This document shows positions 26,750 through 34,815 of a stretch of 64,000 nucleotides of DNA, piece by piece. The notes beneath the pieces are model-generated. The model did not search any database. It worked only from the letters and a program-made list of their open reading frames with translations, and had not been told where the DNA came from. The stretch covers positions 1 to 64,000 of the forward strand of contig JAFYYR010000002.1 of the NCBI GenBank assembly GCA_017557435.1. Direction: 5' to 3'. Position numbers and translations under genes: made by a program. Every line of letters starts with the position of its first letter. Positions within the stretch are counted from its first letter, which is position 1. This stretch comes from Pseudobutyrivibrio sp. Lineage in GTDB: Bacteria; Bacillota; Clostridia; Lachnospirales; Lachnospiraceae.

Positions 26750-27793
26750 ATGTATAAAATAGTTGTATTTGGAGCTGGAGCAAATGGATTAAAGTTTATT
26801 AATAATAAGCAGGAATATTTTGAGACATTGATTATTGCTGTAATAGATAATAATAAAAATCGGTGGGGAGATTGTTTGGAGAATTATTTTGTGGAACCGC
26901 CTCAAAATATTAACAATAAACAATATGACTATGTAGTAATTACGACGTCTAATGGAGACAGTAAAAGCTCAATTCGGTCACAGTTAAAAAAAATGGGAGT
27001 ACCGGATGAAAAAATTTATGATATAGAAGAATATAGGCGTAAAGTATTTGTTGATAATATATATTTGACAAGAAATTATTTACCAAAGAAAAAAACTACA
27101 TTAAATGGGAAAAAAATAATTATTTATTCTGCAATAATGGGAGATTATGAAGGAATAAAGGATATAGAAAAGAATTGGCAGCAGTATGATAATATTGATG
27201 TGAAATATATATTCTTTACAGACAACGAAAAAATATCGTCTAATACGTGGGATATAAGAGTGATTAAAGATGGTAGTCTATCTAGTAGGTATTTAAGCAA
27301 ACATATAAAGCTATTCCCAGAATTATATTTGGAAAAATGTGATTATTCGATATGGGTTGATGGAAAATTTCAAATAGTTGGTAATTTAATTGAGTATCTA
27401 GAACAATATTTAAGAAATAGCACAATGTTATTCTTTCCACATTTTGCGAGGAAAGATATATATGAAGAGGCAAAAACCTGTATTGAAATGGGTGTAGGAA
27501 AAAAAGACGATATAATAAGACAAATTGAATATTATAAGACGGATGGATTTCCCGCAAATAGTGGATTATATGAGGGTGGTTGTATAGTAAGAAAATATGG
27601 AGATAGTGAAGTTAAATATTTAATGAAACAATGGTGGGACGAAATAATGAAGTTCTCCTACAGAGATCAGATTAGCTTACCATATATTTTATGGAAAAAT
27701 AACTTTATCCCAGATATAAGCGGCGAGGATTTATATAATAATAAATGGTTGAGATGTTGTAGAAACTTTAATATAAAGGAGGAAATAAAATGA
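26750..27793 (+). CDS. DUF616-type glycosyltransferase with N-terminal Rossmann module
   Basis: The protein has 347 residues. Residues 1-105 (YKIVVFGAGANGLKFI, IIAVIDNNKNRWGD, YDYVVITTS) are the shared module. Residues about 120-340 match the DUF616 (TOD1/MUCI70-like) glycosyltransferase domain: IIIYSAIMGDYEGIKDI, YIFFTDNE, SRYLSKHIKLFPELYL, CDYSIWVDGKFQI. It overlaps the next gene by an ATGA. Confidence 0.82.
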   Translation: MYKIVVFGAGANGLKFINNKQEYFETLIIAVIDNNKNRWGDCLENYFVEPPQNINNKQYDYVVITTSNGDSKSSIRSQLKKMGVPDEKIYDIEEYRRKVFVDNIYLTRNYLPKKKTTLNGKKIIIYSAIMGDYEGIKDIEKNWQQYDNIDVKYIFFTDNEKISSNTWDIRVIKDGSLSSRYLSKHIKLFPELYLEKCDYSIWVDGKFQIVGNLIEYLEQYLRNSTMLFFPHFARKDIYEEAKTCIEMGVGKKDDIIRQIEYYKTDGFPANSGLYEGGCIVRKYGDSEVKYLMKQWWDEIMKFSYRDQISLPYILWKNNFIPDISGEDLYNNKWLRCCRNFNIKEEIK

Positions 27794-28755
27794 AAAAAGT
27801 TGTTATTTATGGACTTGGAAAGGCTTTTGATAACGACTTTTTTTTGTATGAGCAACTACCAAAACTTCGTGAAAAATATGATGTTATTTGTGGCTGTGAT
27901 AAAATATATAAAAATATAGAAAAATATGGGATAGATTATATAGAGAGAGGCGAGCATTTAAATAAATACGACAAAATTATTGTGACAAGCAATAGATATT
28001 ATAGAGAAATACGAACGGATTTAATTGTAAATTTTGGTATTGATTTTAAAAAAATAGTATCAATTGAAAACGAGTGGGCTACTATTTTGGGAGAATGTTT
28101 TAATGCTGAGTTTTTTATCAAAAAAAATGGCGTAGAGATAGGAGGACCATCCGATATTTTTGATACTATCTATAGGAAGGTAAAGACTTGCGATGGAGTA
28201 AATTTCCAGAGTAGTACAGAATGGTGGATAGATAGTGGGAAAGGTTATAAATATAAAGATAAATATTTGGGGAAAGTTATTATAGAAGACGCAGTAAATA
28301 TGTCGTCTATAAAGGGGGAACAGTATGATTTTTGTATCTCATCAAATAATCTTGAACATATTGCAAATCCACTTAAAGCAATACAGGAATTCAAAAGAAT
28401 AGTTAAGAAAAATGGATTAATATTAATTGTGGTTCCCAAAAAAGAGAGTAACTTTGATCATAGACGTTCAGTTACGAAAATGGAACATATTATTGATGAT
28501 TATTTAAATGATATATCCGAGGAGGATTTAACACACTTAGATGAAATCATGAAACTTCATGATTTTGATATGGATATAGGCGTTAGTAGTTCAGAAAATT
28601 TTTATGACAGGGCAATTAAGAATTATGATAACAGGTGCTTACATCAGCATGTATTTGATGAACAATTGTTGATAGAAATTTTTAAATACATGGATATTAA
28701 TATTATCAAATCGGGGGCACTTTATTATAATTATTATATTTTAGGCGAAAAATAG
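27790..28755 (+). CDS. Class I methyltransferase with N-terminal Rossmann module
   Basis: The protein has 321 residues. Residues 1-95 (KKVVIYGLGKAFDNDFF, VICGCDKIYKN, DKIIVTSN) are the shared module. Residues about 100-320 resemble type-11 methyltransferases of glycan loci, with YDFCISSNNLEHIANPLKAI and RIVKKNGLILIVVPKK. Motif I is weak. It starts within an ATGA overlap, so it is translationally coupled to the DUF616 gene. It is the last of the tightly packed genes. Confidence 0.75.
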   Translation: MKKVVIYGLGKAFDNDFFLYEQLPKLREKYDVICGCDKIYKNIEKYGIDYIERGEHLNKYDKIIVTSNRYYREIRTDLIVNFGIDFKKIVSIENEWATILGECFNAEFFIKKNGVEIGGPSDIFDTIYRKVKTCDGVNFQSSTEWWIDSGKGYKYKDKYLGKVIIEDAVNMSSIKGEQYDFCISSNNLEHIANPLKAIQEFKRIVKKNGLILIVVPKKESNFDHRRSVTKMEHIIDDYLNDISEEDLTHLDEIMKLHDFDMDIGVSSSENFYDRAIKNYDNRCLHQHVFDEQLLIEIFKYMDINIIKSGALYYNYYILGEK

Positions 28756-28783
28756 AGATGGCTGAGGTTTACTTTAGAAATAA

Positions 28784-28828
28784 GATAATATGAATTTAGC
28801 CTAAAATACGGTTAGATATTATCGTTTG
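28784..28828 (+). terminator. Possible weak terminator at the end of the packed operon
   Basis: GATAATAT (28784-28791) pairs with ATATTATC (28816-28823), and an inner TAGCC/GGTTA pairing extends the stem. The T run is short, so termination may be partial. Confidence 0.3.
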
Positions 28829-28867
28829 TGTAGGCTTAAGATGTTAATGTAATGACTGGAGTGGTGT

Positions 28868-29956
28868 ATGCAAAGAATAGATTTGAAAAATCGAACTATA
28901 CTAATTACTGGTTCGGCAGGTTTTATTGGTAGTAATCTTGTAATGAGATTATTGAGAATGCAATCTCCAATTACTATTATTGGTATAGATAATTTAAATG
29001 AGTATTATGATGTTAGTATAAAAAAATGGAGACTAGCGCAGATAGAGAAATGTGTGGACGAACATTCAGATTCGACATATGTTTTTTTTAAAGGGGATAT
29101 TTCCGATACAGAGTTTGTTTTTGAAATGTTTAACAAATATAAACCGAATGTGGTCGTTAATTTGGCGGCTCAGGTTGGTGTTCGAAATTCTATTATTAAT
29201 CCAGATGCATATATTAATTCGAATCTTATTGGGTTTTATAATATTTTAGAAGCTTGTCGACATTCTTATGATGGGGGAAAAGAGGGAGTGCAACATCTTG
29301 TCTATGCTTCATCTTCTTCGGTGTATGGAAAAAATAAAAATGTTCCATATTCTATTAAAGATAATGTTGATAATCCAGTGTCGTTATATGCAGCAACAAA
29401 AAAAAGCGATGAGTTGATGGCACATGCTTACTCCAAATTATACAATATACCATCTACAGGATTACGGTTTTTTACAGTTTATGGCCCTGCAGGGCGTCCA
29501 GATATGGCGTATTTTAGTTTTACAAATAAGCTGGTAAATGGTGATAATATTAAGATATTTAATTATGGAAATTGTGAGAGGGATTTTACATACGTAGATG
29601 ATGTTGTAGAGGGTGTGGCACGTGTAATGCAAGGTGCACCTGATAAAATAATGGGCGACGATGGATTACCGATTCCTCCATATGCAATATATAATATAGG
29701 AAACAGTCATCCGGAGAATCTATTAGATTTTATTCAAATACTACAAGAGGAATTGATAGCTGCTGGAGTATTACCACTTGATTATGATTTTGAAATCCAC
29801 AAGGAACTTGTAGCCATGCAATCAGGTGATGTCTCAGTAACATATGCCGATACAAGCGAATTGGAGAGAGATTATGGATTTAAGCCTAATACACCTTTAC
29901 GGAAAGGGCTTAAGTTATTTGCAGAGTGGTATAAATCATATTATAACAACACCTGA
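28868..29956 (+). CDS. NAD-dependent epimerase, UDP-glucuronate 4-epimerase type
   Basis: The 362-residue extended short-chain dehydrogenase/reductase has TGSAGFIGSNLV for NAD binding near residue 13, GIDNLNEYYDVSIKK as in UDP-glucuronate 4-epimerases, the catalytic S-x-Y-K set with YAATKK near residue 175, and GPAGRPDMAYFSFT. It probably makes UDP-galacturonate from UDP-glucuronate as a precursor for the island's glycan. It is 112 bases downstream of the packed operon. The IS fragment starts six bases after its stop. Confidence 0.87.
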   Translation: MQRIDLKNRTILITGSAGFIGSNLVMRLLRMQSPITIIGIDNLNEYYDVSIKKWRLAQIEKCVDEHSDSTYVFFKGDISDTEFVFEMFNKYKPNVVVNLAAQVGVRNSIINPDAYINSNLIGFYNILEACRHSYDGGKEGVQHLVYASSSSVYGKNKNVPYSIKDNVDNPVSLYAATKKSDELMAHAYSKLYNIPSTGLRFFTVYGPAGRPDMAYFSFTNKLVNGDNIKIFNYGNCERDFTYVDDVVEGVARVMQGAPDKIMGDDGLPIPPYAIYNIGNSHPENLLDFIQILQEELIAAGVLPLDYDFEIHKELVAMQSGDVSVTYADTSELERDYGFKPNTPLRKGLKLFAEWYKSYYNNT

Positions 29957-29961
29957 AAGTG

Positions 29962-30015
29962 GAGGGTGCGGACAAAATCCTGGACCTAAAAAGGAGGAGT
30001 CCCCACCATGTACAC
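29962..30015 (+). mobile_element. Orphan terminal fragment of the same IS3-family element
   Basis: These 54 bases reproduce the transposase-proximal end of the IS at 32151-33766 (reverse complement): the GAGGGTGCGGAC terminus, the AAAAGGAGGAGT ribosome site and the start of the transposase (ATGTACAC). The matching sequence then stops. It is a decayed or deletion-derived copy. Confidence 0.85.
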
Positions 30016-30166
30016 TCAGTAAGCCCTCAATCATGAGTATGGTAGAATTGTAAGGTACGAGTGATTGAGGGCTTACATTGAAATTGCGGATAGGCTGGGA
30101 ATAAGCGAAAGAACAGCATATAGACTTAAAAAATATTACGAGGAGCTTAAAGAAGTCAAAGGATAA
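30008..30166 (+). pseudogene. Decayed IS-type orfA frame with a helix-turn-helix
   Basis: From the ATG of the IS fragment one frame runs 53 codons to the TAA at 30164. It is interrupted by in-frame stops at codons 5 and 19. Its end encodes EIADRLGISERTAYRLKKYY, a clear helix-turn-helix. It looks like the remnant of a transposase-type or other DNA-binding protein fused to the IS end. Confidence 0.6.
30019..30076 (+). repeat. Perfect 15-bp inverted repeat with 28-base loop
   Basis: GTAAGCCCTCAATCA (30019-30033) and TGATTGAGGGCTTAC (30062-30076) are perfect complements inside the IS-derived fragment, about 105 bases before the next gene. No T run follows, so it is not a standard terminator. Confidence 0.8.
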
Positions 30167-30180
30167 AGGGGTGTAGATCC

Positions 30181-31530
30181 ATGCGTAAACATTTTAAAGA
30201 CCAATGCTTCGAAACCATACAGGGTTTAGAGGAGCTACATTCAGAAATCGAAAAAGGAATTTCAACGGGAAGTTTTGCTCAGGTAGCAGAGCTTTTGGAA
30301 CTATGCCAACAGGCAGCGATTGGAATTGGTACTCTTATCGAAAAATCTGAAGGTGAAGGAACTGAGGCTGTATCACAGCTTGAGAAATACTGCGATTACA
30401 CTTATGAGCTTCATCAGCAGGTCCTTGACGAACCAGCCGTTCAAGTTAATACAAACAAGGCAATGAAGAATCTTAGAACCTTCATTCAAAAGACGGTCAA
30501 TGAGTTGAATAATACAATTCCTACAACAAAAGAAATAGTTTTTTTACCATATAAGGCCGCAATGTGGGATTCACTGGAAACTGTATGGAAAAAGTTTGAC
30601 GAGGATCCTAATTGCACAGCCCTTGTTTTGCCAATCCCATATTTTGATAAAAATCCAGATGGCTCATTTGCTAGGATGTATTATGAGAAAGACCAGTTCC
30701 CTGAAAATGTTCCGACGTACAGTTTTGAAGCGTATGATTTTGAGGGACGTCATCCAGATGCTATTTATATTCATAATCCATATGATGATATGAATTATGT
30801 TACTAGCATTGAACCATTCTTCTATTCCGAAAATCTTAAAAAATATACAGATCAGCTAGTATACATACCGTACTTTGTCCTTTGGGGACTAGAGCCGGGG
30901 CAACCATGTCCTTTAGAAAGAGCTAGAGACTATGCACTAACTAAGGGGGTGATCAATGCTGATAGGGTTATTCTTCAGTCAGAAGAGGTCAAGGTGGCTT
31001 ATGTGCAGGCTTTGACAGAATATTTTGGAGAGGAAACAAGGTTACATTGGGAGGCCAAGATAGAGGGGACAGGTTCTCCAAAGATTGAAAAGGTAAAAAC
31101 GTTGCGAAAGGAAGATTACAGCATTCCTGATACTTGGAAAAATATTATTGCTAAACTAGATGGAACTAGTAAAAAAGTAATCTTTTACAACACTAGCCTT
31201 AAGGCTTTTTTGGCAGACACAAATGCTATGCTTCACAAGATTCAACGCACTCTTCAGTTTTTTGAAGAGGAAAAGGATGAGGTGGTCCTTTGGTGGAGGC
31301 CACATCCTCTGTTTAAATCCACTGTAAGTTCTATGCATCCTGAGGCTTGGGAAGTTTATAGTGCTTTGGTTGCGGATTATATAAAAAAGGGTTGGGGAAT
31401 CTATGATGATTCACCTGATTTAGATAGAGCAATAGCATATAGCGATGCTTATTATGGGGATGGTAGTTCTGTAGTTGAACTGTACACTCATACGGGGAAA
31501 CCTGTTATGATTCAGAATACATCCGTTTAA
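30181..31530 (+). CDS. Glycan-assembly protein resembling glycerophosphotransferases, probably C-terminally truncated
   Basis: The 449-residue protein has an N-terminal ~110 residues that are helical. The middle and C-terminal parts (AALVLPIPYF-type strands, VIFYNTSLKAFL, VVLWWRPHPLFK, YYGDGSSVVELYTHTGKPVMIQN) resemble the CDP-polyol transferase/GT-B C-terminal half, including a RPHP motif and an acceptor DGSS segment. The ORF ends abruptly at NTSV, just before a sequence duplicated at 34512, so the end has probably been lost in a rearrangement. AAGGGG precedes the ATG. Base composition is closer to the chromosome than to the island. Confidence 0.55.
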   Translation: MRKHFKDQCFETIQGLEELHSEIEKGISTGSFAQVAELLELCQQAAIGIGTLIEKSEGEGTEAVSQLEKYCDYTYELHQQVLDEPAVQVNTNKAMKNLRTFIQKTVNELNNTIPTTKEIVFLPYKAAMWDSLETVWKKFDEDPNCTALVLPIPYFDKNPDGSFARMYYEKDQFPENVPTYSFEAYDFEGRHPDAIYIHNPYDDMNYVTSIEPFFYSENLKKYTDQLVYIPYFVLWGLEPGQPCPLERARDYALTKGVINADRVILQSEEVKVAYVQALTEYFGEETRLHWEAKIEGTGSPKIEKVKTLRKEDYSIPDTWKNIIAKLDGTSKKVIFYNTSLKAFLADTNAMLHKIQRTLQFFEEEKDEVVLWWRPHPLFKSTVSSMHPEAWEVYSALVADYIKKGWGIYDDSPDLDRAIAYSDAYYGDGSSVVELYTHTGKPVMIQNTSV

Positions 31531-31555
31531 GTTTGGCTTGACAACTAAGCTTAGT

Positions 31556-31801
31556 ATGATAATGCAACGGGCTCGCGATAAAGAAGAATGGAGGAATGAA
31601 TATATGACATTACTTCAAAGAGATAGAGAAAAATATGAGGAAGGCAAGGTAGAAGGAAGGGCTGAAGGAAAAGCTGAAGGAAAGGCTGAAGCTTTAATAG
31701 CGCTAGTAACCGATGGACTTCTTGATATTGATATAGCAGCTAAGAGACTTAATAAATCTCCAGAGGAATTATTAGAAATAATTAACAATAATAGAAAGTA
31801 A
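31556..31801 (+). pseudogene. C-terminal fragment of an Rpn/PD-(D/E)XK nuclease-type protein (copy 1)
   Basis: The 81-codon remnant contains the charged repeat GKVEGRAEGKAEGKAEA followed by a helical tail ending SPEELLEIINNN, as at the C-terminus of Rpn family recombination-promoting nucleases. The nuclease domain is missing. Most of it lies in the direct repeat also found at 34512-34734. Confidence 0.65.
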
Positions 31802-31812
31802 AAGAATTATAG
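31566..31812 (+). repeat. Direct repeat, copy 1 (247 bp)
   Basis: It begins AACGGGCTCGCGATAAAG and ends AAAAGAATTATAG. Copy 2 lies at 34512-34734, with scattered substitutions and 24 fewer bases in the EGKAEG-coding part. Confidence 0.9.
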
Positions 31813-31863
31813 CTTCTCATGTATGCAAGCATGCATGAGGGGCATTTTCTATATGAGGAAGTT

Positions 31864-32136
31864 ATGATTATTTTTAGAGCAGATGGAAATGATAAAATAG
31901 GCGCAGGGCATGTGATGCGGTGCTTGAATATGGCAGAGCAATATATTGATGAAGGAATTGAGGTATTGTTTCTGACAGCAGATGAAAGTTTTAGCCAACG
32001 TATAGCCGAAGCAGGCTGCAATCATATAATACTTAATTCTGGCTACAATAATATGATAGAAGAAATAGAGCAAATTGAAAGTATAGTGGATGAATATAAT
32101 CCTACTATGTTTATTGTAGATTGTGAATGTCAATGA
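31864..32136 (+). pseudogene. pseG: pseG N-terminal half (disrupted)
   Basis: Translation from ATG 31864 gives MIIFRADGNDKIGAGHVMRC, the nucleotide-binding start of PseG, the UDP-sugar hydrolase of pseudaminic acid synthesis. It ends at a stop 14 bases before the IS insertion at 32151. The C-terminal half follows the IS in another frame. The segments on either side of the IS both encode an IVD motif (MFIVDCE and VYIVDSY), so the gene was probably rearranged or frameshifted before or during the insertion. Confidence 0.75.
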
Positions 32137-32150
32137 ATTTGTTTACCACT

Positions 32151-33766
32151 GAGGGTGCGGACGTTTTCTTGGACTAAGCAATTAATCCAAGACTACGTCT
32201 ATACTCAATTGGACTCATAGCTCCAAGTGACATTTTTATCCTGCTTGTTGAGTACCAACGTATATAGTTATCTAAAATATTAATAAATTCATCAAGCGAA
32301 ACATTTGCCCAAGAATGATTATAAAACATTTCATTTTTAAGACGACCGAAGAATGCTTCACAAGCTGCATTGTCTGGAGAACAACCCTTTTTAGACATTG
32401 AGCGGGTGAGTCCGGCATTTTCCATTCGATCAATCCAACCTGGCCATCTATAGTGACAGCCTCTATCAGAATGGATGATTGGATGAGCTCCAGTCGGCAA
32501 TGTTTTTATAGCTGTATCCAACATTGTGTTTACTAATTCAGCATTAGGTGATGTTCCTATAGTCCATGCTACAGGGAGACCATCAAAACAATCAATTATT
32601 GGAGATAAATAAACTTTCCCTGCAGGTATATGGAACTCAGTAATATCGGTAAGCCATTTTTGATTTGGGCTAGTCGCTTTAAAGTTACGATTAATTAGAT
32701 TAGGTGCAGCATCAGATATTTCCCCCATATATGAGCAGTATTTACGTATCCTAACCTTTTTTATTACAAGTTTTTCTTCTTTCATAATACGTCGAATGAC
32801 CTTTTCTGAAAGAGTAATAGATTTGCGTTTTAGTATTGCGTGAACTCTACGATAACCGTAAGTATCACCTGATTCAGTGAAGATATTTGATATTTCTTGT
32901 CTCAAATCTTTATATTTATCAGGATTGTTCATCGCGTTATGCTGATAAAAATAGCTACTTTTTGATATTTCAAAAAGACTAAGTAATTCCTTAAGGCAAT
33001 ACTTATTTCGTAGGGCATCAATTATTATTGCCTTTTCGTAATTCGATAACTTTTGCAGATTGATGCCCTTTGCTTTTTTTATTAATTCAGCAGCTTTTTC
33101 AAGTGCGTCTTTTTCTAATTGAAGCTTATGTACTTCTTTTTGTAACAGAATAGCTTGACGTTTTAACTCGGCTATTTCTGCATTTAGTTCTACATTGTTA
33201 TCAGCTTCTTTAGACATTTTCAGGCACTCTCCATGAGGTATTAATTGTCTTTTCCATTTATAGAGAGAAGTCCTGCTAATTTGAGTTTCTTGAACTAGTT
33301 CTTCTGCAGGGCCTTCTCTACATGTAAGTTTTATGGATGCAATCACTTTATCATTATACGAATATTTCTTTAGAGAGGAACCCTTTAGTATAGATTTATT
33401 AGTTCTATCTGGGTAATATTCATCAAGCCATTTAGATAAAACATAGCGACAAGGATAACCTAGATCATTACATGTTTTAGTTATGTTCATTCCATTTGAA
33501 GCCCAATATTCAACAGCTCTTTTTATTTCTTCTTCAGAATAACGAGATTTTGGTGTTTTTCGTTTAGGCTCAAGAACATAGCCAAATACATTATATTCGT
33601 CAATCCATTGTTGTAAGGTAACTCTAGCTCCAGGATAACCAAGATTACGAATCGTCTTTCGTAGACTACCAATTTTACGGTAGGTTTCAACAGCTAACTG
33701 TTTTTGTTCAAGGGTGTACATGGTGTGACTCCTCCTTTTTAGGTCCAGGATTTTGTCCGCACCCTC
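32151..33766 (-). mobile_element. Complete IS3-family insertion sequence, 1616 bp
   Basis: The ends GAGGGTGCGGAC (left) and GTCCGCACCCTC (right) are inverted repeats that extend imperfectly to about 25 bp (TTGGAC against CTGGAC). They are flanked by 3-bp direct repeats ACT (32148-32150 and 33767-33769), the target duplication typical of IS3 elements. The element carries one long transposase frame on the minus strand and interrupts a pseG-like gene. Confidence 0.92.
32174..33721 (-). CDS. IS3-family transposase (single frame)
   Basis: The protein has 515 residues from the ATG at 33721, with GGAGGAG seven bases upstream; a longer frame past the IS end is not meaningful. Two N-terminal helix-turn-helix segments (about 1-130) are followed by a third HTH and leucine-zipper-like coiled coil (about 145-235) and a HTH_21 region. 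The DDE integrase core has WLTDITEF, HSDRGCHYR and NAACEAFFGRLKNE carrying D, D and E. Usual IS3 elements make this by frameshift between orfA and orfB; here both are in one frame. Confidence 0.92.
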   Translation of the reverse strand: MYTLEQKQLAVETYRKIGSLRKTIRNLGYPGARVTLQQWIDEYNVFGYVLEPKRKTPKSRYSEEEIKRAVEYWASNGMNITKTCNDLGYPCRYVLSKWLDEYYPDRTNKSILKGSSLKKYSYNDKVIASIKLTCREGPAEELVQETQISRTSLYKWKRQLIPHGECLKMSKEADNNVELNAEIAELKRQAILLQKEVHKLQLEKDALEKAAELIKKAKGINLQKLSNYEKAIIIDALRNKYCLKELLSLFEISKSSYFYQHNAMNNPDKYKDLRQEISNIFTESGDTYGYRRVHAILKRKSITLSEKVIRRIMKEEKLVIKKVRIRKYCSYMGEISDAAPNLINRNFKATSPNQKWLTDITEFHIPAGKVYLSPIIDCFDGLPVAWTIGTSPNAELVNTMLDTAIKTLPTGAHPIIHSDRGCHYRWPGWIDRMENAGLTRSMSKKGCSPDNAACEAFFGRLKNEMFYNHSWANVSLDEFINILDNYIRWYSTSRIKMSLGAMSPIEYRRSLGLIA

Positions 33767-33769
33767 ACT

Positions 33770-34553
33770 GGTCAACTTTTATAATAGCGTTTACATTGTA
33801 GATTCATATTTTGTGACAGATGAATATATGCGCCGAGTAAAACGCGCATGCAACGATAAAGGGTGTAAGCTCACATATATAGATGATGTTTTGGCCTTTG
33901 CATATCCCTGCGATTTATTAATAAATTACAATATATATGGTCCAGATTGTAAAGCAGAGTACGAGCAAATGTATTCAGCTGCTAATGTTTCATTACCGGA
34001 ATTAAAACTTGGATTAGAGTATTTACCACTCAGAAAAGAATATAGAAATATACCGCCAAGAATGGAAAAAGGAGAAATCGAAGATGTCCTTATTTCTACT
34101 GGAGGAGCTGATACAGAGCATATAGGTCTTGCTTTATTGAAATATATAAAAAGAAATTCCGTCTTAGATAAATATAATTTTCATTTTGTTATTGGTGCAG
34201 TAAATACAGATAAAGAAAAGATAGGAAAAATTGCAAAAGAGCAAAGCAATATTATCACATATTTTGATTTAACAAGTCTTAAGAATTTAATGCTTAAATG
34301 CGATGTTGCAATCAGTGCGGCTGGAAGTACTCTTTATGAATTATATGCCACACATACACCGACAGTTACGTACATCGTAGCGGACAATCAAATTCGAGGA
34401 GCTAGAGGATTTGAAAAAGCTGGATTAATGAAGTGTTGCGGCGATATACGAGAATTAGGGGCAACAGTATTGGCTGAGCGATTATTGGAAGAGGTACTAT
34501 CTTCTAAATTTAACGGGCTCGCGATAAAGAAGAATGGAGGAATGAATATATGA
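33770..34553 (+). pseudogene. pseG: pseG C-terminal half (disrupted and chimeric)
   Basis: The open frame resumes after the IS with VYIVDSYFVTDEYMRR. It continues through DVLISTGGADTEHIGLALL, NFHFVIGAVN, DVAISAAGSTLYELYATHTPTVTYI and EKAGLMKCCGDI, the GT28-like C-terminal half of PseG. The last residues (NGLAIKKNGGMNI) are out-of-frame translation of the direct repeat starting at 34512, so the natural end is also lost. Confidence 0.75.
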
Positions 34554-34734
34554 CATTACTTCAAAGAGATAGAGAAAAATATGAGGAAGGCAAGGTAGAA
34601 GGAAAGGCTGAAGTTTTAATATCGCTAGTCGCCGATGGACTCCTTGATATTGATATAGCAGCTAAAAGGCTTAATAAATCGCCAGAGGAATTATTAGAAA
34701 TAATTAACAACAATAGAAAGTAAAAGAATTATAG
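34512..34734 (+). repeat. Direct repeat, copy 2 (223 bp)
   Basis: This is the second copy of the 31566-31812 segment, with the same left boundary AACGGGCTCGCGATAAAG. Each copy follows a different truncated gene. Confidence 0.9.
34550..34723 (+). pseudogene. C-terminal fragment of an Rpn/PD-(D/E)XK nuclease-type protein (copy 2)
   Basis: The 57-codon frame (MTLLQRDREKYEEGKVEGKA...) is nearly identical to the end of copy 1 but has a shorter EGKAEG repeat. No catalytic domain is present. Confidence 0.6.
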
Positions 34735-34775
34735 TTTCAGAGTTCTTGACTCAAATTTTACTTTACACACCATAA

Positions 34776-34815
34776 AACTCCGCATAATCAATATACATAA
34801 TTATGCGGAGTTATT
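34776..34815. terminator. Bidirectional terminator
   Basis: AACTCCGCATAAT (34776-34788) and ATTATGCGGAGTT (34800-34812) form a 13-bp perfect stem with T-rich sequence on both outer sides. It separates the convergent pseG remnant side and the AAA ATPase gene. Confidence 0.85.

Noticed and set aside
33722-33775. Longer transposase start
   Set aside because: The extra codons run across the IS end into the target gene; ATG 33721 has GGAGGAG at the correct distance.
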